NCBI GenBank assembly: GCA_947652115.1
Contig: OX393572.1
Location: 13,288,408 to 13,352,407, forward strand
Reading direction: 5' to 3'
DNA: 64,000 nucleotides
Source of the DNA: Blastomussa wellsi
Taxonomy: Eukaryota > Cnidaria > Anthozoa > Scleractinia > Plerogyridae
How positions within the stretch are numbered: position 1 is the first letter of the stretch; each line of letters starts with the position of its first letter. The notes beneath the pieces were generated by a model. That model did no database searches. It saw nothing but the letters and a program-made list of their open reading frames with translations, and was not told the DNA's origin. Position numbers and translations under genes: made by a program. Positions 22,399-32,679 of the stretch are shown in pieces.

Positions 22399-23491
22399 GC
22401 CCTATCCCAGCAGAAGTAATTGACGCTCCCTTCTCAACCATTTCTCTACCCTTTCTTTCTTATTGTTTGTACCTCTTGTTGTTGTTGTTGTTGTTGTTTT
22501 TTGCTCTTTTTTTGTTCCCTCGATGTATTTTTTAAATATATTAAAATAAACAATAAAACAATTCCTACCTTTTCCTTATTTTATTTTGTAGTAAAATGTC
22601 AAAATGTTATCACCGTTTCTGCTGAATTAAGTGAGAAAAGCTTTTTAAAGTTTCAACATGCAATGCCACTCTTAAACTTACAGCTGAAAATCTATTTCGT
22701 GGTTATCTTTGTTAAACGCAATAATTTATTCAAAAATGTTTTCAATTTAATTTTCCTATTTGATTAACGCCTTAACTTAAGATAATAAACATTCTAAAAT
22801 TGACAACATCATGTTCAGCAAACTTGTAGGAGGTTTTTTTTTTACTTTTTGATAAATTTATTTTTACAAAACGACTGCTTATATAATAAAACGGTTTGAA
22901 TCAATGTATTTCGGACGAACCCGCCAAGGCGTTTTCCTTACCGTCAATCAACTTTTTTAAAAGAACTAGAAATTAATTAATAACAAACATAACACGTAAC
23001 CACAAAATAATGATAATAAAACAACCTTTCAAAGCATACAATGAAAAATATATGTCAGTTCTCAAACTCATTAATAAATAATCAAGTTTAACCAAAGAAA
23101 ATCAGAACCGAGAGAGTGTTTTAGTTTCGAGAGAGTGTTTCATCGCATTGGAAATGTGATGAAACACTGTCTTTCTTGTTTGATATATATACATATACAT
23201 ATTACTTCAATAATTATGTTGGAAAACAACTTGAATAGATGAGAGTTCTTGTCAAACAAAGCCTTCAAGTTTTATCTGCAAGTGACAAGTATTACTTGCT
23301 TTTACTTGTATTTATTTATCTCATCTGCTAACCAGTCTCACAAGAGTTAATCTTAAATATCACAGCAGGCTCTTTTTCGACACAATATTGAGAACATTTC
23401 TTGCTGATCCTTTTCATAGCTTACAGAGCTATTCAAGAAGAGCTTTATTTGAGAAAAGCCTAATTCCCATCAACTAGCGGTCGCATGCGTG
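22399..23491. other. Intergenic: (TTG)n and a small fold-back
   Basis: A (TTG)n run lies at about 22477-22497 inside a T-rich stretch. A hairpin AGTGTTTCATC...GATGAAACACT (about 23132-23169) belongs to the repeat family at 26115 and 48684. The open frame 22420-22767 is low-complexity and has no domain. Confidence 0.5.
23110..23196. repeat. Short copy of a fold-back MITE family
   Basis: GAGAGTGTTTCATCGCATTG and GAAATGTGATGAAACACTGT form an inverted pair. TTTGATATATATA follows, as in the longer family members at 26115-26261 and 48684-48836. Confidence 0.65.
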
Positions 23492-24439
23492 ATGTCCAAC
23501 AACACAACTATCTTTCTTCTGCAGCCTTCTTTCCAAACATCCGAGAAAAAGCGCTACAGTTTTGCTTTTTATGAAGCAAATGTTTCAGTTTTGATTCCCA
23601 TCGCGGTGTTATCGCCGGTAGCAGTGGTGGCTAACGGTCTTGTTTTGTCAGCAATCTGGAGGAACTTGTCTCTTCGAACACCTTCTTATATTCTTCTGGT
23701 TGGTTTGGCGTTCACTGACTTTTGCACTGGTCTTATCTCTCAGCCATTTTGTGTTGCAAATCAGTTGATCCCCTTCTCAGATGCTGCCGCGTTCAACGTC
23801 AATAACAGAAGCACCTGGCCAACGTTTTATTTGGCAACAAAAGCTATCGGTGAAGGCTTCGCTTTATATTGCTTTCAAGTTACAGTATCGGTAATTACCC
23901 TCATGTCCATTGAACGATGGTTTGTCATGAGTCGTCGTTCTTTGCTTACCGTGCGTCGTGTTTGTTATGTTGTTGGAGTACTGTTGTTCGTTATGGTACC
24001 ATCATCTGTCTTCCCCTTTCGACATGAATCTCAATTTACTGTTATTGCACTTGTACTGTCTTGTATTATTCTCACTTCAGTATCCTACTTCAAAGTTTTT
24101 CGAATAATTCGTCGGCATCAGCAGCAAATTCATGCCAACGCATTGTCTCAAAACGCTGCTCAACCTGTTATCAACTTTATGAAATACAAAAAGTCTGTCT
24201 GCTCGATTCTGTATATTATAGTGATTTTCTATGCGGCTTACCTGCCCATACTTGTACCATTGGGTTTATCATCCTTTGGCTTAAATAATCCTGACTTGGA
24301 ATTTTTATTTTTCAATGTTTCCGCGTTGCTAGTATTTTTGTCATCATCGCTTAACCCTCTGATCTTATTGTGGAGAATGAACGATATTCGAAATGAAGTG
24401 ATACAGCTGCTTAAACGAATGTTTTGCCAAAACAACTAG
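23492..24439 (+). CDS. Rhodopsin-like GPCR, intact, with NPxxL in TM7
   Basis: The start is ATG 23492 (MSNNTTIFLL); the in-frame GTG just before it is not needed. The protein is 315 residues in a single exon. TM1 has VANGLV (N48), TM2 LAFTD, TM3 ends in ERW (141-143) followed by FVM rather than the usual LHM, and KYKKS precedes TM6. TM7 reads NPLIL (288-292), so the NPxxY tyrosine is leucine. Sequons NNT and NRS are on the outside, the latter in the first extracellular loop. It is closest to 20655 and to the pseudogene at 36105, which begins with almost the same MSNNTT and LLQPSF. The ligand is unknown. Confidence 0.92.
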   Translation: MSNNTTIFLLQPSFQTSEKKRYSFAFYEANVSVLIPIAVLSPVAVVANGLVLSAIWRNLSLRTPSYILLVGLAFTDFCTGLISQPFCVANQLIPFSDAAAFNVNNRSTWPTFYLATKAIGEGFALYCFQVTVSVITLMSIERWFVMSRRSLLTVRRVCYVVGVLLFVMVPSSVFPFRHESQFTVIALVLSCIILTSVSYFKVFRIIRRHQQQIHANALSQNAAQPVINFMKYKKSVCSILYIIVIFYAAYLPILVPLGLSSFGLNNPDLEFLFFNVSALLVFLSSSLNPLILLWRMNDIRNEVIQLLKRMFCQNN

Positions 24440-24639
24440 GTGAAAAATCATCATCACATTATTGTATTATAACATTTTGCTTGTGAGCGAAGATGAGCTT
24501 AACTCAACGAAATATTTACCAACGCTTATTCGTCCTCTTAATATCTATTTTAGCCAATGTAATGTAAAAAATGTAATGCAAACTTTATTTAAACACGGAA
24601 TATCATCAGTTAAGCTAAAATTTATCAATCATATAAGTT

Positions 24640-25390
24640 ACCTTCTTCTATATCACTTATCAAATTGATGTCCATTGAAATATGGCTGCATGTCTCGTCG
24701 TAGTTATGTAATAGTGATAGGGATACTGCTTCTTCTGATCCCTGTACGTAGTAGCACGGTACGTAGCGCTTTATATGTGTTAAGGGAAAATTATCGATTC
24801 GCATTATTAGGACATCGCAGGCTTGTTTCAAAGTCTGTTGAATCAAACGAACCGTCTCATAACTTTTCTCATCCATCAATCAACTTATATAAGTACAAGA
24901 AATCTGTGATCTCGATATATATTTTAGGCGTTTCGTTAGGTACATACGTTTCATGTCCTTTCTTCCCATAAAGGAGCTACATCATCTCTCGTGCATTTTG
25001 AAAAATTTAGCCTATATTTTTTAAACTTGTCATTTCCAATCCGTTTCAATTTTCTCTATCCCCAGCCATCCTTGTTCTTTTTTGGTTTTAGTATCACTCC
25101 TTCGGTATTTTCCTTCCTTGGCAAACTATATTAGTTTTAGGTTTCCTAAATTTTAAGGGTAATTTAAGTTGTCGAAGAAATAGCTCAAAATATCGTGACA
25201 TAGCTCCCGACCTTTAATAGCTGCGTTGGACGTTCTTTCTGGTTCCATCATTCACAATTTAAGATGGTATATAAGGTGTACGCGATGCGTCTGTTTCTTA
25301 CCTCCTCGCCAGATCCTCTCCGTTACATTATTTGGAGGGCGAATGATTTTCGTATTGGAGTAAGCAGTTGTCGCAGCAACTATTTTGTAG
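24640..25390 (+). pseudogene. GPCR remnant split by a repeat
   Basis: Pieces of a receptor remain in order. LMSIEIWLH is followed by a shortened TM4 and IL2 (SRRSYV then VIGILLLLIPV), then a fragment with SNEPSHNF and YKYKKSVISIYILG, which breaks off in TM6 at about 24965. After a 237-bp repeat (24971-25207), a TM7-like tail reads SSPDPLRYIIWRANDF and RIGV at about 25305-25365. TM1, TM2 and TM5 are lost. ERW has become EIW and NPxxY has become DPLRY. It resembles the gene at 6966 most. Confidence 0.8.
24971..25207 (+). mobile_element. MITE-like repeat inserted in the GPCR remnant
   Basis: It starts AAGGAGCTAC and ends with the near-inverse GTGACATAGCTCC. About 220 bp match 34842-35065 in opposite orientation, including TCAAAATATCGTGACATAGC, GTATCACTCC and AAAAATTTAGCC words. 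It has no coding capacity. Position between TM6 and TM7 remnants shows it inserted into the receptor copy. Confidence 0.75.
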
Positions 25391-25397
25391 CCTACTA

Positions 25398-25727
25398 GGC
25401 CTATTTCATACGCCGCATTTCTGCCGTGTCGAATTCAATTCAAAGAATTAAATTCGGCAGAAATTACGTTTGAATCGGCAGACGCATTTCTGCCGCACGT
25501 TCGACTGGTCTTGTCGCATTATCCGACAGAAATGCGACACCGATTCAAATGTCGAATTTCTGCCGTGTCGAATCTCCGTTGAGTATCTTGGTCCGCCATA
25601 TTGGATACGTAGCCTTTGTAACATTTTTCAGCTGACCGATATACACGACAGTATCAATTCTGAATTAAGTCCGACACTAAATTGAATTGAATTCGACACG
25701 GCAGAAATGCGATGTATGAATCGGGCC
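25398..25727. mobile_element. MITE with about 45-bp TIRs
   Basis: GCATTTCTGCCGTGTCGAAT at the left (about 25417-25436) is repeated inverted at the right end (about 25690-25710), as is the outer GGCC..TTCATAC block. Further ATTTCTGCCG copies occur inside. It is flanked by CTA on the left and TTAG on the right. No open frame of note. Confidence 0.82.
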
Positions 25728-25934
25728 TTAGTGGTTTTTTTATATTTCTCCTTCGGATTCCATAAATGAAATGGAAGTGCTATTGTGAAAAATATAAATC
25801 ATCTTTCCGATAATTTTTCATCCTAAGTGCGTGATTCCTTTAACTTTCTCAAGCTCGTTAATATAAACAAAAGAAAATCAGAACGTGACCATGGTTTGGA
25901 AATCTGATATTTTATTTCTGATATTTGATATATT

Positions 25935-26042
25935 CACGATAGCCACCATGGTGGTTTTCATATTGTAATGCAAATTTGCCCCCTCACAAGTCACGTGCCT
26001 AATTTGCTTTGCAATGTGAGAACAAACATGGTGGCTATCGTG
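25935..26042. mobile_element. Small fold-back element
   Basis: CACGATAGCCACCATG (25935-25950) pairs with CATGGTGGCTATCGTG (26027-26042); the arms continue imperfectly with TTGTAATGCAAATT against AATTTGCTTTGCAATG. Confidence 0.75.
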
Positions 26043-26114
26043 GATAAGGTCCAATAGCATAGATATTTACGATTTTTTTCTTCCTTTTCTCGTCATTTTA
26101 GTTTCGATTGACAA

Positions 26115-26261
26115 GATATATCAAACACTCGAGACAGTATTTCATCATATTTCCAAACACCTCGACGTTTGTCAACAATATTCCACTGCGCGTCGTATTT
26201 TCAACTCTCTTAGATCGATGTTTGGAAATGTTGTGAGACACTGTCTGGTGTTGGATATATC
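26115..26261. mobile_element. MITE family member (family also at 23110 and 48684)
   Basis: GATATATCAAACACTCGAGA with CAGTATTTCATCATATTTCC is repeated inverted at 26222-26261 (GGAAATGTTGTGAGACACTG). The interior includes CTGCGCGTCGTATTTTCAAC, shared in reverse by the copy at 48684. Confidence 0.8.
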
Positions 26262-27662
26262 ATTTCAAACAAGCCACCACGAGGAGTTAAATTTATTATA
26301 GAGACGCCAGTTTTTTACTGGAAAATATAGGTAAGGTAAGATAAGAGCCTAGTGGCCCACCAGGCCTGAGCTTATCCCGGTAATCCAGGCGACAGAGTAT
26401 TTCTTCTCCCCCTGATTAAAATAAGATGCGTTATTTATGCGTTATGGCTCCAATTGATATTTTTTTTTTAAAAAAAATCAAGCAAAAATAAAAAACAGCA
26501 GTTGATGGGCAGTGAAAAGGACTGAGAGTCACTTTTATTAAATCTAACAAGGAGAAATATATTTTTATGCAAAACAAATTGCCGTGATAACAAATATTTC
26601 TTTGGGACGGCAGGCTGTATACACTTTGCTTTGAAGCCCTCGGAAAAATAAGTTAGACATGTGGCGTTGTCTGCAATCAGTGGGTTTAAAGCAGCTAGGG
26701 TGGGGGGGGGGGGGGTAATTATTCTATTTTGGGGTTTCCATTCACACCGGGCCCTGTCACTTTTTTCTAATAATTTGAACGTTGCAATCACCTTCTTTCT
26801 ACGCAGTAAATAAATAGAATTTCCTATTGCAGAATAAAAAATTCTTGCCGAAAACGTGAATTTAGTTGGCACTCGTAAGGATAATTGTGGCATCCGAACA
26901 CTGCCTTCTTGGAACATGAATCCCTATCGATTTAATATGCGTGCCTTTATCACGAAACATGCATCAAATTGTTCCTTTGCATTAATACTATACATTCGTT
27001 TCTGAATTTTTCCTTTTGCTTTCTCGCTATTTTTCTGCTCTTACCATTGTGTACAGTGAATGGCTCAAATGCAGACGTTTCTGAAAGCTGAAAATTTAAG
27101 GAATTATGGGGTGTATTCAGGATCCTGCTGCTCCTGAACCAATACCGGGACAATTTACTTCCTTGATAGTTTTGAGTATCCGGCAACGTAGCGTAAGCAG
27201 CACCATGTTATTGTAAATAAAATATAATCCTGTATAATTTTTTTAATAATGTATGTAATTTTTACTGTTATTTGTAAGTAAAATTATAAAAAATAAAAAA
27301 AAGTTAATAATTAAGGTTGTACACCTGGCTATATCGTCACTTTATTGTAACTGCGTTTGAAAAGAAAGTTTTATGTTCATTTAAAAACAGTTTTATGTTC
27401 ATATTTGTTTAATATAGCTTATATACTTTGGATGAAAGGTATATTCATTCCTTTATTAATATTTCACTATACTTGATGTTTAAAAATGCATAAATTTGCA
27501 ATTTTATTTAGAAATTGCGGTAAATATTACTCATGTGATTAAAAATTTAGTTCGACTCTGCATGTATACATAAATACATATAAACAGGTCATATTATTGC
27601 AATATTCAACTGTCAACTGAAGCTTCTTTACATCTTTAAATTGAGACAGACTCACCAATAGG
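26262..27662. other. Intergenic, no gene recognised
   Basis: Contains a G-run near 26701-26716. Minus-strand frames at 26468-26917 and 26950-27186 have no domain. About 27200-27600 is very AT-rich. Confidence 0.4.
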
Positions 27663-27870
27663 CCATTTTACAGTTCTGTGCTTAGTTACCAAGCCTTTGA
27701 GTGGAATTGAGGCTGAAGGTGACCTTGCATAGATACAAACCCTCTTGCTTTTGATATGTAAATTGTTTTGTTGTTATGCTAAATAGCTTCTGGTCTCTAT
27801 CATGACTAGGTCACCCTGAGCCTCGCTTTCATACAGAGGCCTGGTTACATTTCACAGAACTGTAAAATGG
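27663..27870. mobile_element. MITE with about 63-bp TIRs, downstream of the minus-strand receptor
   Basis: CCATTTTACAGTTCTGTG at 27663 is repeated inverted at 27853-27870. The arms continue through AGTTACCAAGCCT..GAGGCTGAAGGTGACCTT. It lies 197 bp beyond the stop of the receptor at 28067 and may fall in its 3' UTR. Confidence 0.82.
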
Positions 27871-28066
27871 AGTATTTATGTCAACCGGACTGAACGTCAC
27901 TTTGAGTTCTGCACTCCCACTTATTAATTCTATAACTGAAATATGTATTTGTGCATATCTTTTTCCAGCTTTTAACATTTTAAATATTTCTCTGTGAAAT
28001 ATGTCATCAATAATCATGTTTAGCTTAAGATTGCAACTTTGAATACAGAACAAATCTTCATCTTTT

Positions 28067-29008
28067 CTAGTTGACTTTGCAGAATATTCCTTTAACCATT
28101 CTTTTAACTTCATTTCGAATATCGGTCATTCTCCACATGTATAGGATAGGATTAAGAGCAGAAGACGAAAATAAAAATACGATTGACACACTTAAGTAAG
28201 AATCTGAGAAATATGCGTACTTATTTTCCAAAACAAGGGATAGCCCGTATGTGATAGAAATGGGGCAATAACTAAGATAGAAAATTGCTAAAATATAAAG
28301 GAGCGTGAAAACGGATTTTTTGTACTTAGCAAAGTTGATTGCCGGTTGACCATTGGCTTGAGATAGCTGATTGTTCGCCTGAATTTGCCGCTGATGACTT
28401 GTAATTATTCGAAAAACTTTAACGTAAGCTGTTGTGGTAACAGTTAGGCCAAAAAACACGAATGATATCGAAGCAATATTCAATTCTGTTAAAGAAATTT
28501 TGTTTAAAATGGACAATACTTGATATACAGGTAACGGGATACATAAAACGAACAAAAATGCAGTAGTGTAGCAGACGCGGGACACTGTCATCCAAGATCG
28601 GCGAGTCATGTGCAACCATCGCTCGATGGACATTATTGTGGTTATGGACACTGTCATGGCAGTAAGGTACATTACAAAGCCACCGTCGATAGCTGCTACT
28701 ATGATGAAAGTAGGCATGTCGATAACTGTTTTCATTGCAATGTAAAGTGGCTGAGATGTGAGTCCAGTAGCAAAATCAGTGACAGCCAATCCAGCGAGCA
28801 GAATATAGGAAGGAGTTCTGAGAGACGATTTTCTCCAAATTGCCGCCAAAACTAAAGCATTTCCCACTACTGCCACTGGCGACAAAATGGCGACAGCAAT
28901 GGAAGTCGACAAAGAAAACAAATATCGAGAAGCGCCGTGGCTCTTCCCATCATTGTCTAGTTTTGAAGTGTTAGAATAGCAAAAACTGGCCGTGTTGTTG
29001 CTGCACAT
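28067..29008 (-). CDS. Rhodopsin-like GPCR, intact (minus strand)
   Basis: The protein is a 313-residue single-exon receptor starting MCSNNTASF. It has GNALV in TM1 (N50), LAVTD in TM2 (D78), a short first extracellular loop, ERW (129-131), a KYKKSVFTLLYI segment into TM6, and NPILY (286-290). IL2 is TRRSWM, the tryptophan being shared with the receptors at 30989 and 37747. Sequons NNT and NTS are at the start. Together with 30989-31949 it forms the only minus-strand pair in the cluster, so a local inversion of two genes is likely. At the position where the paralogue at 30989 carries seven T on the plus strand, this gene has six (28316-28321) and stays in frame. Confidence 0.93.
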   Translation of the reverse strand: MCSNNTASFCYSNTSKLDNDGKSHGASRYLFSLSTSIAVAILSPVAVVGNALVLAAIWRKSSLRTPSYILLAGLAVTDFATGLTSQPLYIAMKTVIDMPTFIIVAAIDGGFVMYLTAMTVSITTIMSIERWLHMTRRSWMTVSRVCYTTAFLFVLCIPLPVYQVLSILNKISLTELNIASISFVFFGLTVTTTAYVKVFRIITSHQRQIQANNQLSQANGQPAINFAKYKKSVFTLLYILAIFYLSYCPISITYGLSLVLENKYAYFSDSYLSVSIVFLFSSSALNPILYMWRMTDIRNEVKRMVKGIFCKVN

Positions 29009-30160
29009 ATTTTTCGTTCTTCTACAATACCAATTTCAGTTTGTCCTCCAAATGGAAACTGTAACAGAACGGTTGCCTAACGCAGTATGAATCCGACGAC
29101 GAAGATGTCTGTATTATCTGAACAACTTTGTTGTTCAAGTTCAATTTCCTTCGCCGTGATGAATTATGAATATAAGCTTCAAAAGAATGGCGAAAGTAAT
29201 TGAATCAAATCATTTTTTTATGTGCATTGTAGAAGCTTGCGTCGTTTGTGGGCTCTATTGTGACTGATTTCAATTTATTTATATTCACGTCACCCACATT
29301 TTAGTTATAACTATTATTGTAATTATTACTGCGTGTACATAAGAAATGTTTATGTAATAGTTAACAATACTGAAGGAATCAAAAGCTTCCGACCTTAAAA
29401 AGGTCTAACTCTACAACTCAGGAAGTTGTCAGTATTGTTTGAATGGTTCCTTTAATAAATAAAGCTTTTGAAAGGAAACTTCTTAAGATCAGTTTCGAAA
29501 TGGTGCTAAAATGAATGAGCAGTTTTTAAGGACGATTTTAATATTATGCCCATAAACGTTTTTTGGCTGTCCTGTCCTGTCATTGTCCACTGCAGGTTAT
29601 CAAGTTGTGTTCACACGAAGGTCCCTAGTTAATTATGGAAACATACTGGAAAGAGGCAATCATGCTGTTGGATTAATGAAGTCAAGAAACTTAATAGTAT
29701 AATCAAAGTATACAAACAGACAGCGTTGTCACTTTGTTACCCGCGGTTCGTTTATGCTTTGCAAACATTGTATTGTCTTTGTTTTCGATTAATTATTTTG
29801 CTCCTCTCTTATTAAATGAACAAGTTTGAGAAAAACATGAAAAGGATTGAGAAATGTTAGTATGCTCCTTCAAGAATGAATATAGCAGTTTTCTCTCCAC
29901 TGTCATACTAGAAAATCCAATGTTTATGCATGTTGTAGTGTCGTTAAGTCGCTTTAAACAGAAAAGTTAAGGTTATTAAATCGAGAAAATTACTGACAAC
30001 ACTGTGGACATGGGGCGATTCAGCTCAAATCGCCTATTTCACTCAAACAATGCACAAATTTGGGTATGATGAGTGAACAATAATGGCAAAATATTACGTT
30101 AAAAAGTTCCAGTGCGTTTTAGTTTGGAAGACGAAGAGCACGTTGATCTGGCCTGAAACC
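29009..30160. other. Intergenic between the minus-strand receptors, left part
   Basis: No gene recognised. AT-rich, with a short fold-back AAGCTTCCGACCTTAAAAAG-type region near 29380-29480 that is too imperfect to call. Confidence 0.4.
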
Positions 30161-30164
30161 CTTT

Positions 30165-30348
30165 CCTTGTTTAGGACAAAAATAACGTCAAACACATACC
30201 CTGTTTAGGACAAATTAAAACGTTTTTCTCTACTATAGCACAAACGAAAGTCTTGAAGTCATACCCTGTTTAGGACAGACTCGCTTGGATTGCACACCCT
30301 GTTCAGGACTGATCATGAGGGGTCAAAAACCATACCCTATCCAGTGGC
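30165..30348 (+). repeat. 33-bp minisatellite (ACCCTGTTTAGGACA)
   Basis: The word ACCCTGTTTAGGACA or a variant starts at about 30165, 30198, 30263, 30296 and 30333, with a degenerate unit near 30231. The period is about 33 bp. The second halves of the units are diverged. Confidence 0.8.
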
Positions 30349-30759
30349 ACGTCCCCGTATAGCCCATTTAGGGAGTATCCCCGGGATCAGCTGTTAGCAG
30401 TTAATTGTGACAACACGACGAAGGACGGGTACTCAAATCTTCCAAAACTGCGTTCAGTCACCTTAGGTTATTAACCCAGCAGGTTCGAATATTAGGTAGT
30501 TTTGATCTCCTTTGACGTTGCCATGAAAACAAATTTTAATGTCATAGGAGTCTCAATTATGTTATTGGTAAGACCTGCACTTTTAAGTACACTAGTATTA
30601 CTTTCAGTTATGGAATACATCATCCAAAAATATTCTGTATCAAGCTTCAAAAGACAAATCGGTGAAATAGTATTGTAATCATTTAATCATCTATCGTACT
30701 TTATTCTATAGTTTCAATGTATTCATGTTATTTTGTGTTAATATTTATTTGAGTATATA

Positions 30760-30870
30760 TTTTATCTTTATTTTAGTATTGCATATATTTATGTCAGGGA
30801 CTCCTGGGAGAACAGATTGCTGAAGGTGCTCCCTGTTTCAATAAAGCTTTTAATTAATTAATTATTTATA
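30760..30870 (+). mobile_element. Possible 3' tail of a non-LTR retrotransposon
   Basis: GGGACTCCTGGGAGAACAGA, then CCCTGTTTCAATAAAGC and a TTAATTAATTAATTA simple repeat resemble tails of cnidarian LINE-type elements. No reverse transcriptase frame is present. Assignment is from remembered pattern only. Confidence 0.35.
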
Positions 30871-30988
30871 TCTTTAGCATTAGTGGTGTAGCTGCAAAAG
30901 AATGCAAAAGACAAGAATGTGTAAATCATTACGAGCCACCTTAAATACATGTAAATACGGAATAGATCTCCATTTTAACTAGTCAGTT

Positions 30989-31949
30989 TTATTTGCAGAG
31001 CATTCCTTTAACCAATCTTGTAACTTCATTTTGAATATCATTCATTCTCCACAGGTAAAGGATAGGATTTAATGAGGAAGATGAAAATACAAATAACATT
31101 GACACATCATAAAATCGTTTTTTGACAGATGTGTACTTATTTTCAAAAACAATAGATAGCCCAGTAGCGAAAGAAACTGGGAAATAGCTAACGTGGAAAA
31201 TTGCTAAAATATAAAGGACCGTGAAAACGGATTTTTTTGTACTTAGCAAAGTTGATTGCCTGTTGACCAGATGCTTGAAATAACTGATTGTTCACTTGAA
31301 TTTGATTTTGATGATGACTTCGAATTATTCGAAAAACTTTGACGTAAGCTGTTGTGGTTACGATAATGCAAAACAGAACGAATGATAACGGAATAAGACC
31401 TAATGCTGGTGAATAATTTGTGTTAAGAACAGACAATACTTGATATACAGGAAACGGGATAAATAAAACGAGCAAAACTGCAATAGTGTAGCAGGCACGG
31501 GACAATGTAAGCCACGATCGGCGAGTCATATGCAGCCATCGTTCGATGGACATAATTGTTATTATGGACACTGTAATGGGCGTAACGTACATTATAGAGC
31601 CACTGGCGATAACTTCTGTTAGGAGGAGAGCTGGCCGTGTGGTTTTCAGCTGAGGGTCTGCTAGGAAAATCAACTCCGCTGCAACGTAAAATGGCTGAGT
31701 TATGAGTCCAGTTACAAAGTCAGTGAAAGCTAATCCAGCAAGCAGAATGTAAGAAGTTGTTCTGAGAGACTGGTTCCTCCACATTGCCACCAGAACCAAA
31801 GCATTTCCCACTACTGCCACAGGCGATAAAATGGCGACGACAATGGAGGCTGACCAAGCTATGACCTGAGGAGAAGAGCTGTAGTTGTTCTCATCATTTC
31901 CCAAACTGGATTTGTTAAAATAGACAAAGTAGGTTGTGTTATTGCACAT
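30989..31949 (-). pseudogene. Rhodopsin-like GPCR with one frameshift (minus strand)
   Basis: Starting MCNNTTYF at 31949, the frame runs through TM1 (GNALV), TM2 (LAFTD), TM3 with ERW, TM4 and TM5 to AINFAKYKK. A plus-strand run of seven T (31232-31238), versus six in the paralogue at 28067, then shifts the frame. The remaining TM6-TM7, with NPILYLW and a normal tail MLCK, continues in the next frame to TAA 30989-30991. Everything else is well preserved, so this is either a very young pseudogene, a polymorphism or an assembly error in a homopolymer. The stop codon overlaps a reverse-strand AATAAA. Confidence 0.85.
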
Positions 31950-32679
31950 GGCTATTCAATTGGTAGAGGAGAAGGAAACTGCAACAGATCGTTGCTTTAA
32001 CGTATGCTGCTTTGCAAAGCAATTTTTCCAATTATATTGAATAAGTCTCACGCAGACCGTGATTAAAGTTTGATCATGAAAGGGTGAAAACAATAGCACC
32101 ATTTTCACAATTCAATAAAAAGGAGTGAAATAGCATCTGCACTCTTTATACGCTTTCAAACGTAATTACAGAGTTCTGACAATCGAACTTTTACGGTAAA
32201 AGGAAAAAATGCAAATGTAATTGAACCTTTCGGATACCTAGCTGGATAGTTAAATTACACCGATAAAATCAGCCTTTTATTTGCTTTAAGCTTCATTTAA
32301 TAAGCAATGTGCATTCTGAACGTTGATCTAAAAATGTCGCTTTTCTTCAGTTGTCCTTATAACACCTTTGGTTTGGTTAACAAGACGCCAGATTTTCCTT
32401 CACCACTCTTTCAGAGGAATAGCATCGTAACAACACCTATACTTGTGTGCTAGTAAATGTCCTTCGATAATATATCTTTTTTTGCCTTTGAGTTGAAATT
32501 GTTACAAATGTAATTGCAGGAATTTCCGCCTTTATGGACATCCCACTGTTACTTAAATTGGCCCTTCCTGAGACAATCGACGAAAATGGCCAACGGAGAG
32601 ATGTCAAAATCCATCAATCCATTAAGAGATTTTCATGAGAAATAAGCCTTTTACACTAGAACGGATATTACAATATAAG
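31950..32679. other. Intergenic between divergent receptor copies
   Basis: Lies between the starts of the minus-strand receptor (31949) and the plus-strand pseudogene (32680), so it should hold the promoter of the former. No clear motif was identified. Confidence 0.35.

Noticed and set aside
26468..26917. 149-codon minus-strand ORF
   Set aside because: It contains a translated C/G run and no domain, with no splice or promoter support.
30165..30348. CRISPR-like spaced repeats
   Set aside because: Units are degenerate, the period is simple (about 33 bp) and the context is eukaryotic; it is a minisatellite.
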